DNA from: Pantoea phytobeneficialis
GTDB taxonomy: Bacteria > Pseudomonadota > Gammaproteobacteria > Enterobacterales > Enterobacteriaceae
Direction: 5' to 3'
NCBI RefSeq assembly: GCF_009728735.1
Contig: NZ_CP024636.1
Span: forward strand, 520,322 to 584,321
DNA: 64,000 nucleotides
Shown piece after piece: positions 9,249-18,148 of this stretch. The notes below the pieces were generated by a model that saw only the letters and a list, made by a program, of their open reading frames with translations, ran no database searches and was not told the DNA's origin. The translations under genes were made by a program, and so were the position numbers. The stretch's first letter is position 1; each line of letters starts with the position of its first letter.

Positions 9249-12200
9249 TCAGGATAATTTTCCGACAGCCGCCGCGATTTCTGGCAATGCCGCACGGGCA
9301 AACAACTCTTCAAAATCAGGCAGATGACCCAGCACCTCACGGTTACAGGCATCCTGATAGATGATCCAGCCATAGGTAGCCAGGCTGTCCATCGAACGGA
9401 TGTTGCGTTGCGTCAGCGCGGCTTTGTAATCCGACATACGTTTGGACGCGATCAGGCTCGCCAGTTCATCATCGTTGTAGTTCTCGATAGCAGAGCGTGC
9501 ATGACGTTGCAGCTTGCTTACCAGCGAGAAATCTTCTGTCATCAGCAGGTTACGTACCGCTTTCTCAACCGCCGGGTCTTCCACTGAAGTGCCTTTCGGC
9601 AGCTTGCTCAGTGCCAACTGCTGCGCGAAGCTCAGCACGGTATAGTTGTTGAGCAGCACGAACATTTCAAGCGTATCGGTAGCACCGTAAGCCGGTACTG
9701 CGCCATCAGCGATGGTTTTGCCCGCACGCCAGGCTGATTTGAACTTCGCGACCTGATGCGCAGCCAGCGAGGTTGACAGTTCTTCCAGCAGATCCTTACG
9801 CGATTTCGCCTTCAGAATCTCACCACCGTCCTGATAGAGCAACAGCGAACGTGGCATGACATACACAAAGTGGTGGCACTCGGTTTCCCAGTTTGACAGC
9901 AACCATGCGGCACGCGGTGAGTTAGTGGCTTCCAGATGCCAGTTCAGCATGGTCAGCACCGCTTGTTTGTGCACTTTCGCCATTTCGTCTTCATCAGCGA
10001 TGGAGCCAAACAGCACCGAGTCTCCGGCGGCGTGTGCCGCCAGTGAGCCGTACGGGTCGTACTGGTAGGCGAAGCCGCCGCTCATGCCATTACCAAAGCC
10101 TTTACCGAAAGTACCGAGGTTGAGAATGGCACCGTTGGTCATGTATTCACAGCAGAAGTCACCCACGCCTTCAACCACGGCGGTTGCGCCAGAGTTACGT
10201 ACGGCGAAACGGTCACCCGCCTGGCCTTGTACGAACAGACGTCCACCGGTGGCACCAAACAGGGCAAAGTTACCGATCAGTACGTTGCCATCGCTATCCT
10301 GTGCGCCGCCGCCCGGTGACATCACCACCAACTCGCCGCCACACTGACCTTTACCGACGCCATCGTTACAGGTGCCGTAGTGCTTCATTTGCATACCGTC
10401 GTTGCAGAATGCACCGAACGACTGACCGGCAGAGCCGGAGGTTTGGATCTGCACGGTGGCCGGTGCCAGGTAGTGGCGGCCACGGTCATCTTTCAGCACC
10501 GCCGGGATAGCGGCTTTTTGTTCGGCTGACAGTTCATGGTTCAGCATACGTTCGATATCAATGGCCAACTGACCACCGATGCTCTTGTTACGGTTGTTCA
10601 GCGTGATGCCTGCGCCAAGCGCGATCTCACGACTGCCTTTCGCGACCAGCTGATCTTTCAGCTCTTCAACCCAGCCGTTGTCCAGTTCGAAATCTTTTTC
10701 CAGATAGACGGGTTTAGCGATTTTCTGCTCTGGTACGACGGTCAGCATGGCACGCAGGTCCAGTTTGCCGACTTCCAGCGGGTGATCCATCAGGTGCAGC
10801 AGATCTGAACGGCCGCGTGCTTCACGCAGTGAACGCAGGCCGAGGCGAGCGAGGAACTCACGTACTTCCTGTGCCACGTTGATGAAGTACTGGGCCAACT
10901 GACGCGGATCGCCATCAAAGGCTTCGGCGTTGGTCGTCAGACCGGCCGGGCATTTGACGTTACAGTTTTTCGCCATTACGCATTTCAGCATCATCAGCGC
11001 GGTCGTACCGAACTCGAAGCTGTCGCCACCGAGCAGGGCGGATTTGATCACGTCGCTGCCGGTTTGCTGCGCGCCAGAGCAACGCAGTTGTACTTTGTCA
11101 CGCAGGCCGTTGGCACACAGCGCCTGATGCACCTCGGCGATGCCGATTTCCGCCACGCGGCCGGTGTATTTCAGGCTGGTAACCGATGCCGCACCAGTAC
11201 CACCGGTATTACCGGCGACGTTAATGACGTCAGCACCGGCTTTCGCTACGCCAACCGCGATGGTGCCGATACCTTCGGAAGACACCAGTTTAACGATGAC
11301 GCGCACGCGTGCGGCTTTACAGTCGTGAATCAGCTGTGCCAAATCTTCGATAGAATAAGTGTCGTGATGCGGCGGTGGAGAAACCAGCTCCACACCCGGT
11401 GTACCGCCGCGTGCTGCGGCAATTTCTACCGTAACTTTCGGTGCCGGTAACTGACCGCCTTCGCCTGGTTTTGCCCCCTGGCCAATTTTGATCTCCAGCT
11501 CTTCCAGCATCGGATCGGCGAGGTAAGCCGCCCAGACGCCGAAGCGACCAGATGCCAACTGCTTGATGCGTGAGGCGCGGATGGTGCCGTGACGTGAATA
11601 GTGTTCACCACCTTCACCGCAGTTACTCATCCCGCCCACCATGTTGGTGCCGTGTGCGACGGCTTCATGCGCCGGGGCGACCAGTGCGCCGTGGCTCATC
11701 GCGCCAGAGGCAAAGGTACGGGTGATTTCGTGTGCAGGCTGAATCTCTTCCAGCGGCAGCGAAGGCAGCGCGGTGAAGATGCGTGACAGGTAGTCAGCCG
11801 CTTTACCGTAAGCGGTGACACTCAGCGCGCCATTCACGACTTCGCTTTTTTCGATTTCATCGGCAAAACGGGTTTTCAGCGCACGCGCCAGCGCAGCCAG
11901 ACGCTCGCTTTCTGGTTTCAGACCGGCAATGGCATCAACCAGACGCAGCGTAAACTGGTTCAGGCTGCCATTAACCGCTTCGCATTGCAGACCACGGGTG
12001 GCGAAGCCATTGTTCACCAGCGAGTAGCGGCCCAGTTTGCGACCAAACTCTGCTTCGCTGTCGACGTGGGTCAAATCACATGGCAGCGCGAGGATATCAC
12101 GCAGCGCCGCCGGACGACGTTTACGCTCGGCATACATCAGGCTGGAGAACTGGCGGTAATCCGGCGTGATGGTAAAGCTGTCGATGACATCATTCGGGAT

Positions 12201-14780
12201 ACGTTCGAAGCTGCTGTCTTTGAACGCTTCTGCTTTGATGTTGAATGCGTTGTCCAGTTTCGCCAGCGTCATCAGACGGATAAAGTTGTCCTCTTCGCGG
12301 GCTTTGTCCGCAAAGCGAATCGGCTGTTCCGTCATATCAATAAAGGTACGGACAGCGATGGTGCCATAGGAGTGACCGGCACCCTCGGCGCGCTCTTTAA
12401 ACAGGCCGAGTAACGGGACTTCCGCTTCACCCTGGATTTTCAGCGCGCTTTGATGCCAGTCCACCGCCATTTGGGCGATAGCCGGGAAGCCTGCACCGCC
12501 AACCGGGGTTTTGATATTCGGGAAATATTTCTTCAGCACCGGATCTTCGGTATCGAGGAAGTTCGGTTCGAAGAATTCACCACAGCTGTAGCTTTCCACG
12601 GTACACAGGCCCACTTTGCCCATGGTTTTCATCAGCGCTTTTTCTGCGGCTTTGGCATAGCGTTTAAAGGCTTTGTTGCCTTCTTCACCTTCGCCGAATT
12701 TCTCTTCAGCACGCATTTGCACGCCGAGCGGATAAATAGCGGAGGCACCGAAGCCGAGTGCTGCGGCAATGTGGTGAGAGGAGATGCTCTGACCACTTTC
12801 GACCACCAGCGAGACATCCAGACGCAGGCCTTCCTGCACCAGACGCTGGTTGATGGCGGATACCATCAACAACATCGGGATCGCCGCATGGGTAGAGGAG
12901 ATATGGCGGTCAGTCAGCACCGCGATTCCGCCCTGCTGACGAGCAAAGTCCACGACCTTCTGAGCCAGATCGTCGATGGCTTTTTCCAGTGCGGCAGCGT
13001 TGGCTGCACGGCTGACGATATCTTTACCGATTACCGGCTCGTACAGCATCTCAAAACGCTGATAAGGCGCAACTTTCTGCTCACGCAGACGCAGCATGTC
13101 GAGGTGCGTCAGGATAGGCGTCGGAACGATGATCTGTTGGCCTTTGCTGCGACCCAGATGCGGTTTGGCACCCAGAGCCACGCGCAGCGTCATGCCATCC
13201 GCTTCACGGATAGAATCGAGCGGTGGGTTCGTCACCTGCGCAAAGCGCTGCGAGAAGTAGTGCGCCATGCCGCCTTCATGATCGGACAAGCCGTTGATGG
13301 CATTGCCGTAACCCATCGCAGAGATTTTCTCAGCGCCGGTTTGCAGCATCGGGTCCATCATGAATTTGAAGCTTTCCTGGTTGTAGTAGTAGGCCACAAA
13401 ACGCTGATAGGTTTTGAGGTCGCCACCATAACGCAGCGGTGACCCCAGTTTTTCTGCCGGGATCTCGGGCAGTTCTTTCAGGTCGACACGCGCCGCGCTC
13501 AGCAGGGCAGGGTAATCTTTCTCAGTCGCCAGTTTTTCCAGTGCTTCTACGGTGGTGTAAGAGCGTTTTTCACGGTGATCGTAATACAGCATGCCGCCCG
13601 CTTCGATACGGCCACGACGCAGTACGCTTTCTGGCGGGAAGGCAATCTGGCCCGCTTCGGACATAGCACCGATATATTCAGCCGTTTCCACAGAACGCAG
13701 AGGACGCAGGCCGAGGCGGTCCAGACGTGCGCCGATCACTTCGCCGTTACCGAAGATCAGTGCTGCCGGGCCATCGTTCTTCTCTTCATACAATGAGAAG
13801 TATTCCAGCATGGCGCGCACTTCAGTGGAGAGCGATGTATCGTTCTCCCATGCTGGCGGCATCATGGAGACGACGGCATTGATCAGGTCGAGATTATCTT
13901 CCATCAGGCGGCTGTGGATGCTCTGGTCGAGGCGTGAGCTGTCTGACTGGCCTTTCGGACGCACAATTTTTTTGCCGCGTGCCAGCGCCAGCGCTGATTC
14001 GGCAATGCGGTTTTTACGGTCTGTGTTCAATTCACCGTTATGCGCCATCAGACGGAACGGTTGCGCCATCGTGGTGTGCGGGTCGGTGTTGGTGGAGAAA
14101 CGGGTATGGAAGAACAACCCACGCACCTGATGGTCCGGGTCGGTCAAATCTTTGAAGTATGGGATCACTTCGTTGGAGTTCAGGCGTGCTTTAAATACCT
14201 GAGTGCGCGAGGAGAGCGACAGCGGATACAGACCGCCAAATTCGCTTTCAGTAAAGGCCTGCGCTTCAATGTCCAGCAGCGCACGATAGATGCGTTGCTC
14301 AAATTCGTTCTGGCTGGTGATGTCCTGTGGCGCAGCAAACACCCACTGCACAATCGGCAGCTGGAATTGCAGGGCGGCAGGGCGCGTTACGCTACCGTCC
14401 AGAGGCATGTCGCGTTTTACCAGCACCGGGAAGTTATAGGCGGCCAGCGTTTCTTCCACCAGACGCTCGGCGTTGGCACGCAGTTCGGCATCTTTCGGAA
14501 CGAAGAAGTTACCCACGCCAAAACGGCCCGCTTCCAGCGGCTGACCGGTGATTTTCCGGAAGAAGTGCAGAGAAAGGTCGACGTTGACGCCTGCGCCATC
14601 GCCCACGCCTTCAGCTGACATCCCGCCACGGTGCGGCACGGTGCACAGCGCACTGTGTGCCATTTGCAGGATCTCATGAGTCTGCTCGCCGTCCTTACGG
14701 GTAATGAAACCTACACCACAGCTATCACTGCCCGCTGTTGGATCATACAAGCCATAGGGATTAGGTTTTTGAGTGGACAT
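9249..14780 (-). CDS. Long GltB-like glutamate synthase large subunit (1843 residues)
   Basis: Clearly of the GltB family: class II glutaminase domain with Cys21 after a 20-residue prosequence (DSC-GVGF) and HNGELNTDR near residue 247; synthase/FMN domain about 1000-1390 (NCGEGGE about 1050, GQGAKPGEGGQLP); and the C-terminal beta-helix about 1450-1600 (GATGGRLF, VRNSGATAVVEG). It would make two glutamates from glutamine and 2-oxoglutarate. It is unusual: E. coli GltB has 1486 residues, and about 180 of the extra residues form a C-terminal extension (about 1665-1843) I do not recognise. The iron-sulphur cysteines 1267, 1273 and 1277 are spaced CX5CX3C instead of CX5CX4C. No gltD is present; a CysJ-like reductase follows instead. 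Start chosen by AAGGAG at 14787-14792. Confidence 0.9.
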   Translation of the reverse strand: MSTQKPNPYGLYDPTAGSDSCGVGFITRKDGEQTHEILQMAHSALCTVPHRGGMSAEGVGDGAGVNVDLSLHFFRKITGQPLEAGRFGVGNFFVPKDAELRANAERLVEETLAAYNFPVLVKRDMPLDGSVTRPAALQFQLPIVQWVFAAPQDITSQNEFEQRIYRALLDIEAQAFTESEFGGLYPLSLSSRTQVFKARLNSNEVIPYFKDLTDPDHQVRGLFFHTRFSTNTDPHTTMAQPFRLMAHNGELNTDRKNRIAESALALARGKKIVRPKGQSDSSRLDQSIHSRLMEDNLDLINAVVSMMPPAWENDTSLSTEVRAMLEYFSLYEEKNDGPAALIFGNGEVIGARLDRLGLRPLRSVETAEYIGAMSEAGQIAFPPESVLRRGRIEAGGMLYYDHREKRSYTTVEALEKLATEKDYPALLSAARVDLKELPEIPAEKLGSPLRYGGDLKTYQRFVAYYYNQESFKFMMDPMLQTGAEKISAMGYGNAINGLSDHEGGMAHYFSQRFAQVTNPPLDSIREADGMTLRVALGAKPHLGRSKGQQIIVPTPILTHLDMLRLREQKVAPYQRFEMLYEPVIGKDIVSRAANAAALEKAIDDLAQKVVDFARQQGGIAVLTDRHISSTHAAIPMLLMVSAINQRLVQEGLRLDVSLVVESGQSISSHHIAAALGFGASAIYPLGVQMRAEEKFGEGEEGNKAFKRYAKAAEKALMKTMGKVGLCTVESYSCGEFFEPNFLDTEDPVLKKYFPNIKTPVGGAGFPAIAQMAVDWHQSALKIQGEAEVPLLGLFKERAEGAGHSYGTIAVRTFIDMTEQPIRFADKAREEDNFIRLMTLAKLDNAFNIKAEAFKDSSFERIPNDVIDSFTITPDYRQFSSLMYAERKRRPAALRDILALPCDLTHVDSEAEFGRKLGRYSLVNNGFATRGLQCEAVNGSLNQFTLRLVDAIAGLKPESERLAALARALKTRFADEIEKSEVVNGALSVTAYGKAADYLSRIFTALPSLPLEEIQPAHEITRTFASGAMSHGALVAPAHEAVAHGTNMVGGMSNCGEGGEHYSRHGTIRASRIKQLASGRFGVWAAYLADPMLEELEIKIGQGAKPGEGGQLPAPKVTVEIAAARGGTPGVELVSPPPHHDTYSIEDLAQLIHDCKAARVRVIVKLVSSEGIGTIAVGVAKAGADVINVAGNTGGTGAASVTSLKYTGRVAEIGIAEVHQALCANGLRDKVQLRCSGAQQTGSDVIKSALLGGDSFEFGTTALMMLKCVMAKNCNVKCPAGLTTNAEAFDGDPRQLAQYFINVAQEVREFLARLGLRSLREARGRSDLLHLMDHPLEVGKLDLRAMLTVVPEQKIAKPVYLEKDFELDNGWVEELKDQLVAKGSREIALGAGITLNNRNKSIGGQLAIDIERMLNHELSAEQKAAIPAVLKDDRGRHYLAPATVQIQTSGSAGQSFGAFCNDGMQMKHYGTCNDGVGKGQCGGELVVMSPGGGAQDSDGNVLIGNFALFGATGGRLFVQGQAGDRFAVRNSGATAVVEGVGDFCCEYMTNGAILNLGTFGKGFGNGMSGGFAYQYDPYGSLAAHAAGDSVLFGSIADEDEMAKVHKQAVLTMLNWHLEATNSPRAAWLLSNWETECHHFVYVMPRSLLLYQDGGEILKAKSRKDLLEELSTSLAAHQVAKFKSAWRAGKTIADGAVPAYGATDTLEMFVLLNNYTVLSFAQQLALSKLPKGTSVEDPAVEKAVRNLLMTEDFSLVSKLQRHARSAIENYNDDELASLIASKRMSDYKAALTQRNIRSMDSLATYGWIIYQDACNREVLGHLPDFEELFARAALPEIAAAVGKLS

Positions 14781-15525
14781 TGAGGTCTCCTTAAACTGCT
14801 TTTGACATTACCTGCATTATTTCAAGTACAGAGCACTGCTGAGTCAGCTCACAGGCGCTGTATCAATTTCTGCTCCGCTCGGCAATGAGCGGGCGTCGCA
14901 ACACCGAGCAATTCCTCTCAAGACATAGTATGGACGTCCTTGATGAGCTGCTCTTTAATCCGGGTCTCTTAACTGGAGATAACTTGCATCTAGAGGGAGT
15001 CTTCTTGCTGCATAGATATGCCGAGACACTGGCCCGACAGGAAAGCATCCAGCGGAATTCCAACTTATCGGGAAAGCGTACTCAGGTCAAATAGCCAGCT
15101 TTATTGAGGGTAATATGCTTTTTTGTCGCTTAACTTGATGATTTTTATTATTAATTTGGTGAAAAAGTTGACGATGTACCCCCGCGTAATCCCGCAGGAA
15201 GTGTGAGCCGTCTCACTGTGGTGCAGCCATCAAATCTCTGCACCATGCTGGGGAAGGAAATGTTTTCAGCATAAAATGCTGTTTGGACCACTTCGTGCAC
15301 AGGATGTATCTGTTTTTCTTATGGCGTCATATTTGAATCAGACCAGGGGTCGTCATTAGTAAAATTAATCATCAGAGGCGTGCTTAAAACAGCGCTTAAG
15401 TTGAATGGATATGCAAAAAGTAACAGCAACCATCGGACGATATGGCTGCCAGGGTATTGATTCGCACGAGGTGCTGAGAAATGGGCCGCAAAAGCGCGGC
15501 CCTCCAGATTATTCAGTTGGCGGAA
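14781..15525. other. Long non-coding region upstream of the GltB-like gene
   Basis: About 745 bases with no convincing gene. Two overlapping opposite reading frames (14863-15063 minus, 14885-15094 plus) look like chance openings. The region probably holds the promoter and control sites of the GltB-like gene; a TTGACC box (minus strand, 15085-15090) has only a weak -10 partner. In E. coli yhcC occupies the space between gltB and arcB; it is absent here. A GC-rich hairpin (15483-15502) sits at the arcB-proximal end. Confidence 0.5.
15483..15502 (-). terminator. GC-rich hairpin downstream of a short minus-strand frame
   Basis: GGGCCGC/GCGGCCC inverted repeat with a six-base loop, 23 bases past the stop of the short frame 15526-15654. 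There is no long T tract (ATTTCTC follows on the minus strand), so terminator function is uncertain. Confidence 0.4.
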
Positions 15526-15654
15526 TTAGTCAAGCGCTTTCAGCATAATGGCGGGAACGTCGGCGAAATAGTCCGGCAATGCACCATAACGGGGCATAAC
15601 CTCAGCGATTGGGTAAGGGCAACCAGCGCGGAGCGCGGATAATTGCGCTATCAT
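15526..15654 (-). CDS. Short open frame or gene remnant beside arcB
   Basis: A 42-codon frame on the minus strand runs from an ATG at 15652-15654 to TAA at 15526. It reads like real protein (for example GCPYPIAEVMPRYGALPDYF followed by ADVPAIMLKALD) and ends just before a GC-rich hairpin, the usual end of a gene. The same frame stays open upstream into the arcB 5' end. I do not recognise it; it does not resemble YhcC, the E. coli gene at this place. It may be the tail of a lost gene or a small protein. No clear Shine-Dalgarno is seen. Confidence 0.25.
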   Translation of the reverse strand: MIAQLSALRAGCPYPIAEVMPRYGALPDYFADVPAIMLKALD

Positions 15655-15682
15655 GAGCCAGATTTCGTTCAGGGAGCGGGTA

Positions 15683-18016
15683 ATGAAACAGATTCGTCTT
15701 TTAGCGCAGTACTACGTTGATTTAATGGTCAAACTGGGACTGGTACGCTTTTCGCTACTGTTGGCTTCGGCACTGGTGGTGCTGGCGATGGTGGTCCAGA
15801 TGGCCGTCACTATGGTCCTGCGCGGTCATGTTGAGAGCATTGATGTGGTGCGTTCGGTGTTCTTTGGTCTGCTGATTACCCCCTGGGCGGTCTATTTCCT
15901 CTCGGTAGTGGTTGATCAACTGGAAGAGTCGCGTCAGCGTCTCTCCCGCCTGGTGGATAAGCTGGAAGAGATGCGCACGCGCGATCTTGAGCTGAATCAG
16001 CAGATGAAAGAAACCATTACCCAGCTCAATCAGGAGATTGCCGACCGTATTAAAGCCGAACAGGCGCGTGAGCAGGTGATGGATAAGCTGCGCGAAGAGA
16101 TGGCTCGGCGTGAGCAGGCGCAGATTGAGCTGGAGCAGCAATCCTCCTTTCTGCGATCATTCCTTGATGCGTCACCGGACCTGGTGTTCTACCGCAATAT
16201 CGACAAGCAATTCTCCGGGTGTAACCGGGCGATGGAACTGCTGACCGGATTGAGTGAGAAACAGCTCATTGGCCTGACGCCGCGCGATATTTACGACGAA
16301 GATGCCGCAACCAAGGTGCTGGAAACGGATGAAAAAGTATTCCGGCACAATGTCTCCCTGACTTACGAACAGTGGCTGCAATATCCCGATGGGCGTAAAG
16401 CCTGTTTCGAAATCCGTAAAGTGCCTTATTACGACCGCGTTGGGAAACGCAGTGGTCTGATGGGCTTTGGACGTGATATTACCGAGCGTAAGCGCTATCA
16501 GGACGCGCTGGAGAACGCCAGCCGTGAGAAAACCACCTTTATCTCAACTATCAGCCACGAGCTGCGTACGCCGCTTAACGGCATTGTTGGCCTGAGCCGC
16601 ATTCTGTTGGATACCGACCTCAATCAGGAGCAGTTGAAGTACCTGAAAACCATTCACGTCTCCGCCATCACCCTGGGCAACATCTTTAATGATGTGATTG
16701 AGGTGGACAAAATCGAGCGACGTAAAGTGCAACTCGATAACCAACCGCTCGACTTTACCGGCTTCCTGGCGGACCTGGAAAACCTCTCTGGTCTGCTGGC
16801 ACAGCCGAAAGGGCTAAAGTTTGTCATGTCGCCTGAACTGCCGCTGCCCCATAAAATTTCGGCGGATGGCACCCGACTGCGGCAGATCCTGTGGAATTTG
16901 ATTGGTAACGCGGTGAAATTTACCCAGCAGGGCGAGATCGTGGTGCGCGTTGCCTATCACCAGGATGAGACGCTGCATTTTGAGGTGGAAGACTCCGGCA
17001 TGGGGATCCCACAAGAGGAACAGGACAAAATCTTCGCCATGTATTATCAGGTGAAAGATCAGCATGGTGGTAAACCCGCCACGGGCACGGGGATTGGACT
17101 GGCAGTATCACGTCGTCTGGCACAGGCGATGGGCGGCGATATCACGGTACGTAGCGTTCAGGGGCAGGGTTCCTGCTTCACCGTCGAGATAAAGGCACCA
17201 CGGGTCGCGGAAGAGGTTGAGGACGACAATCTGGACGATGCGATGCCACTGCCGGCGTTGCATGTCCTGTTGGTTGAGGATATTGAACTGAACGTGATTG
17301 TGGCGCGTTCGGTGCTGGAGAAGCTCGGTTGTAGCGTGGAGGTGGCGATGACCGGCACCGCCGCGCTGGAGATGTTCGACCCGCAGGAGTTTGATTTGGT
17401 GCTGCTGGATATCCAGTTACCGGATATGACCGGCCTTGATGTGTCGCGTGCCATTCATCAGCGACACGCCGGAGAGATGCTGCCACCGTTAGTGGCTCTG
17501 ACCGCCAACGTGCTGAAAGATAAAAAAGAGTATCTGGATGCCGGTATGGATGATGTGCTGAGCAAACCACTGGCCGTCCCTGCACTGACCGCGATGATTA
17601 AAAAGTTCTGGGATTATCAGACGGAAACCGACACCCCGATGGCTGAACCGTCAGAAGAGAAAAACCGGACGCTGCTGGATGTGCCCATGCTGGAACAGTA
17701 TATCGAGCTGGTGGGGCCTGGGTTGATTACGCAAAGCCTGACGATGTTTGAAAAGATGATGCCAGGCTATCTCGACGTGCTTGACTCGAACATGATGGCG
17801 CGCGACCAGAAAGGCATTGCCGAAGAGGGTCACAAAATCAAAGGTGCAGCGGGTTCGGTCGGTTTGCTGCATCTGCAAAAGCTGGCCAAACAGATCCAGT
17901 CACCCGAATTGCCTGCGTGGTGGGACAACGTTCAGGAGTGGATCGACGAATTAAAACAAGAATGGCAGCATGACGTGAATGTCTTACGTGAATGGGTTGC
18001 AGCGCGGGAAAAGTAA
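15683..18016 (+). CDS. arcB: Aerobic respiration control sensor kinase ArcB
   Basis: ArcB is the inner membrane hybrid histidine kinase that reads the quinone pool redox state and phosphorylates ArcA under low oxygen. The start at 15683 (MKQIRLLAQYYVDLM) gives 777 residues, against 778 in E. coli, and follows GGGAG; an upstream ATG at 15653 adds ten unmatched residues. Two transmembrane helices (about 23-75), a leucine-rich coiled coil, a PAS domain (about 155-270), the kinase with H292 (SHELRTP), a receiver with D576 (LLLDIQLPD) and an Hpt domain with H717 (EGHKIKGAAGS) are all present, so the full phosphorelay is intact. ArcZ is encoded antisense just past the stop. Confidence 0.98.
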   Translation: MKQIRLLAQYYVDLMVKLGLVRFSLLLASALVVLAMVVQMAVTMVLRGHVESIDVVRSVFFGLLITPWAVYFLSVVVDQLEESRQRLSRLVDKLEEMRTRDLELNQQMKETITQLNQEIADRIKAEQAREQVMDKLREEMARREQAQIELEQQSSFLRSFLDASPDLVFYRNIDKQFSGCNRAMELLTGLSEKQLIGLTPRDIYDEDAATKVLETDEKVFRHNVSLTYEQWLQYPDGRKACFEIRKVPYYDRVGKRSGLMGFGRDITERKRYQDALENASREKTTFISTISHELRTPLNGIVGLSRILLDTDLNQEQLKYLKTIHVSAITLGNIFNDVIEVDKIERRKVQLDNQPLDFTGFLADLENLSGLLAQPKGLKFVMSPELPLPHKISADGTRLRQILWNLIGNAVKFTQQGEIVVRVAYHQDETLHFEVEDSGMGIPQEEQDKIFAMYYQVKDQHGGKPATGTGIGLAVSRRLAQAMGGDITVRSVQGQGSCFTVEIKAPRVAEEVEDDNLDDAMPLPALHVLLVEDIELNVIVARSVLEKLGCSVEVAMTGTAALEMFDPQEFDLVLLDIQLPDMTGLDVSRAIHQRHAGEMLPPLVALTANVLKDKKEYLDAGMDDVLSKPLAVPALTAMIKKFWDYQTETDTPMAEPSEEKNRTLLDVPMLEQYIELVGPGLITQSLTMFEKMMPGYLDVLDSNMMARDQKGIAEEGHKIKGAAGSVGLLHLQKLAKQIQSPELPAWWDNVQEWIDELKQEWQHDVNVLREWVAAREK

Positions 18017-18026
18017 CAAGGACCAG

Positions 18027-18148
18027 AAAAAAATGACCCCAGTCGAAACCGGGGTGCGCGAATACTGCGCCAACACCAGGGAAAATGGCGCTGCTGCTAT
18101 TATTTGAGGTCTATCCTGAGCAACAGCGTGGTATTGGTTAACGCTTCA
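18027..18148 (-). ncRNA. arcZ: Small regulatory RNA ArcZ
   Basis: Read on the minus strand, the 3' half nearly repeats E. coli ArcZ: TTTCCCTGGTGTTGGCGCAG, then TATTCGCGCACCCCGG, a terminator stem ACCCC...GGGGT and a run of seven T (3' end at 18027). ArcZ is an Hfq-binding RNA that activates rpoS translation, represses flhDC and others, and feeds back on the convergent arcB. Its place directly after arcB on the opposite strand is the E. coli place. RNase E processing in E. coli leaves the 3' part starting near the TTTCCC element, the best conserved segment here. The 5' half has diverged and the 5' end is estimated from the E. coli length of about 121 bases. Confidence 0.88.

Noticed and set aside
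12450..13442. A 330-codon open frame on the plus strand inside the GltB-like gene
   Set aside because: It is antisense to a long, well-conserved coding region and has no Shine-Dalgarno or family features; long antisense frames are common in GC-rich genes.
14863..15094. Two overlapping frames of 66 and 69 codons on opposite strands upstream of the GltB-like gene
   Set aside because: They lie in the control region, contradict one another and show no protein family character.
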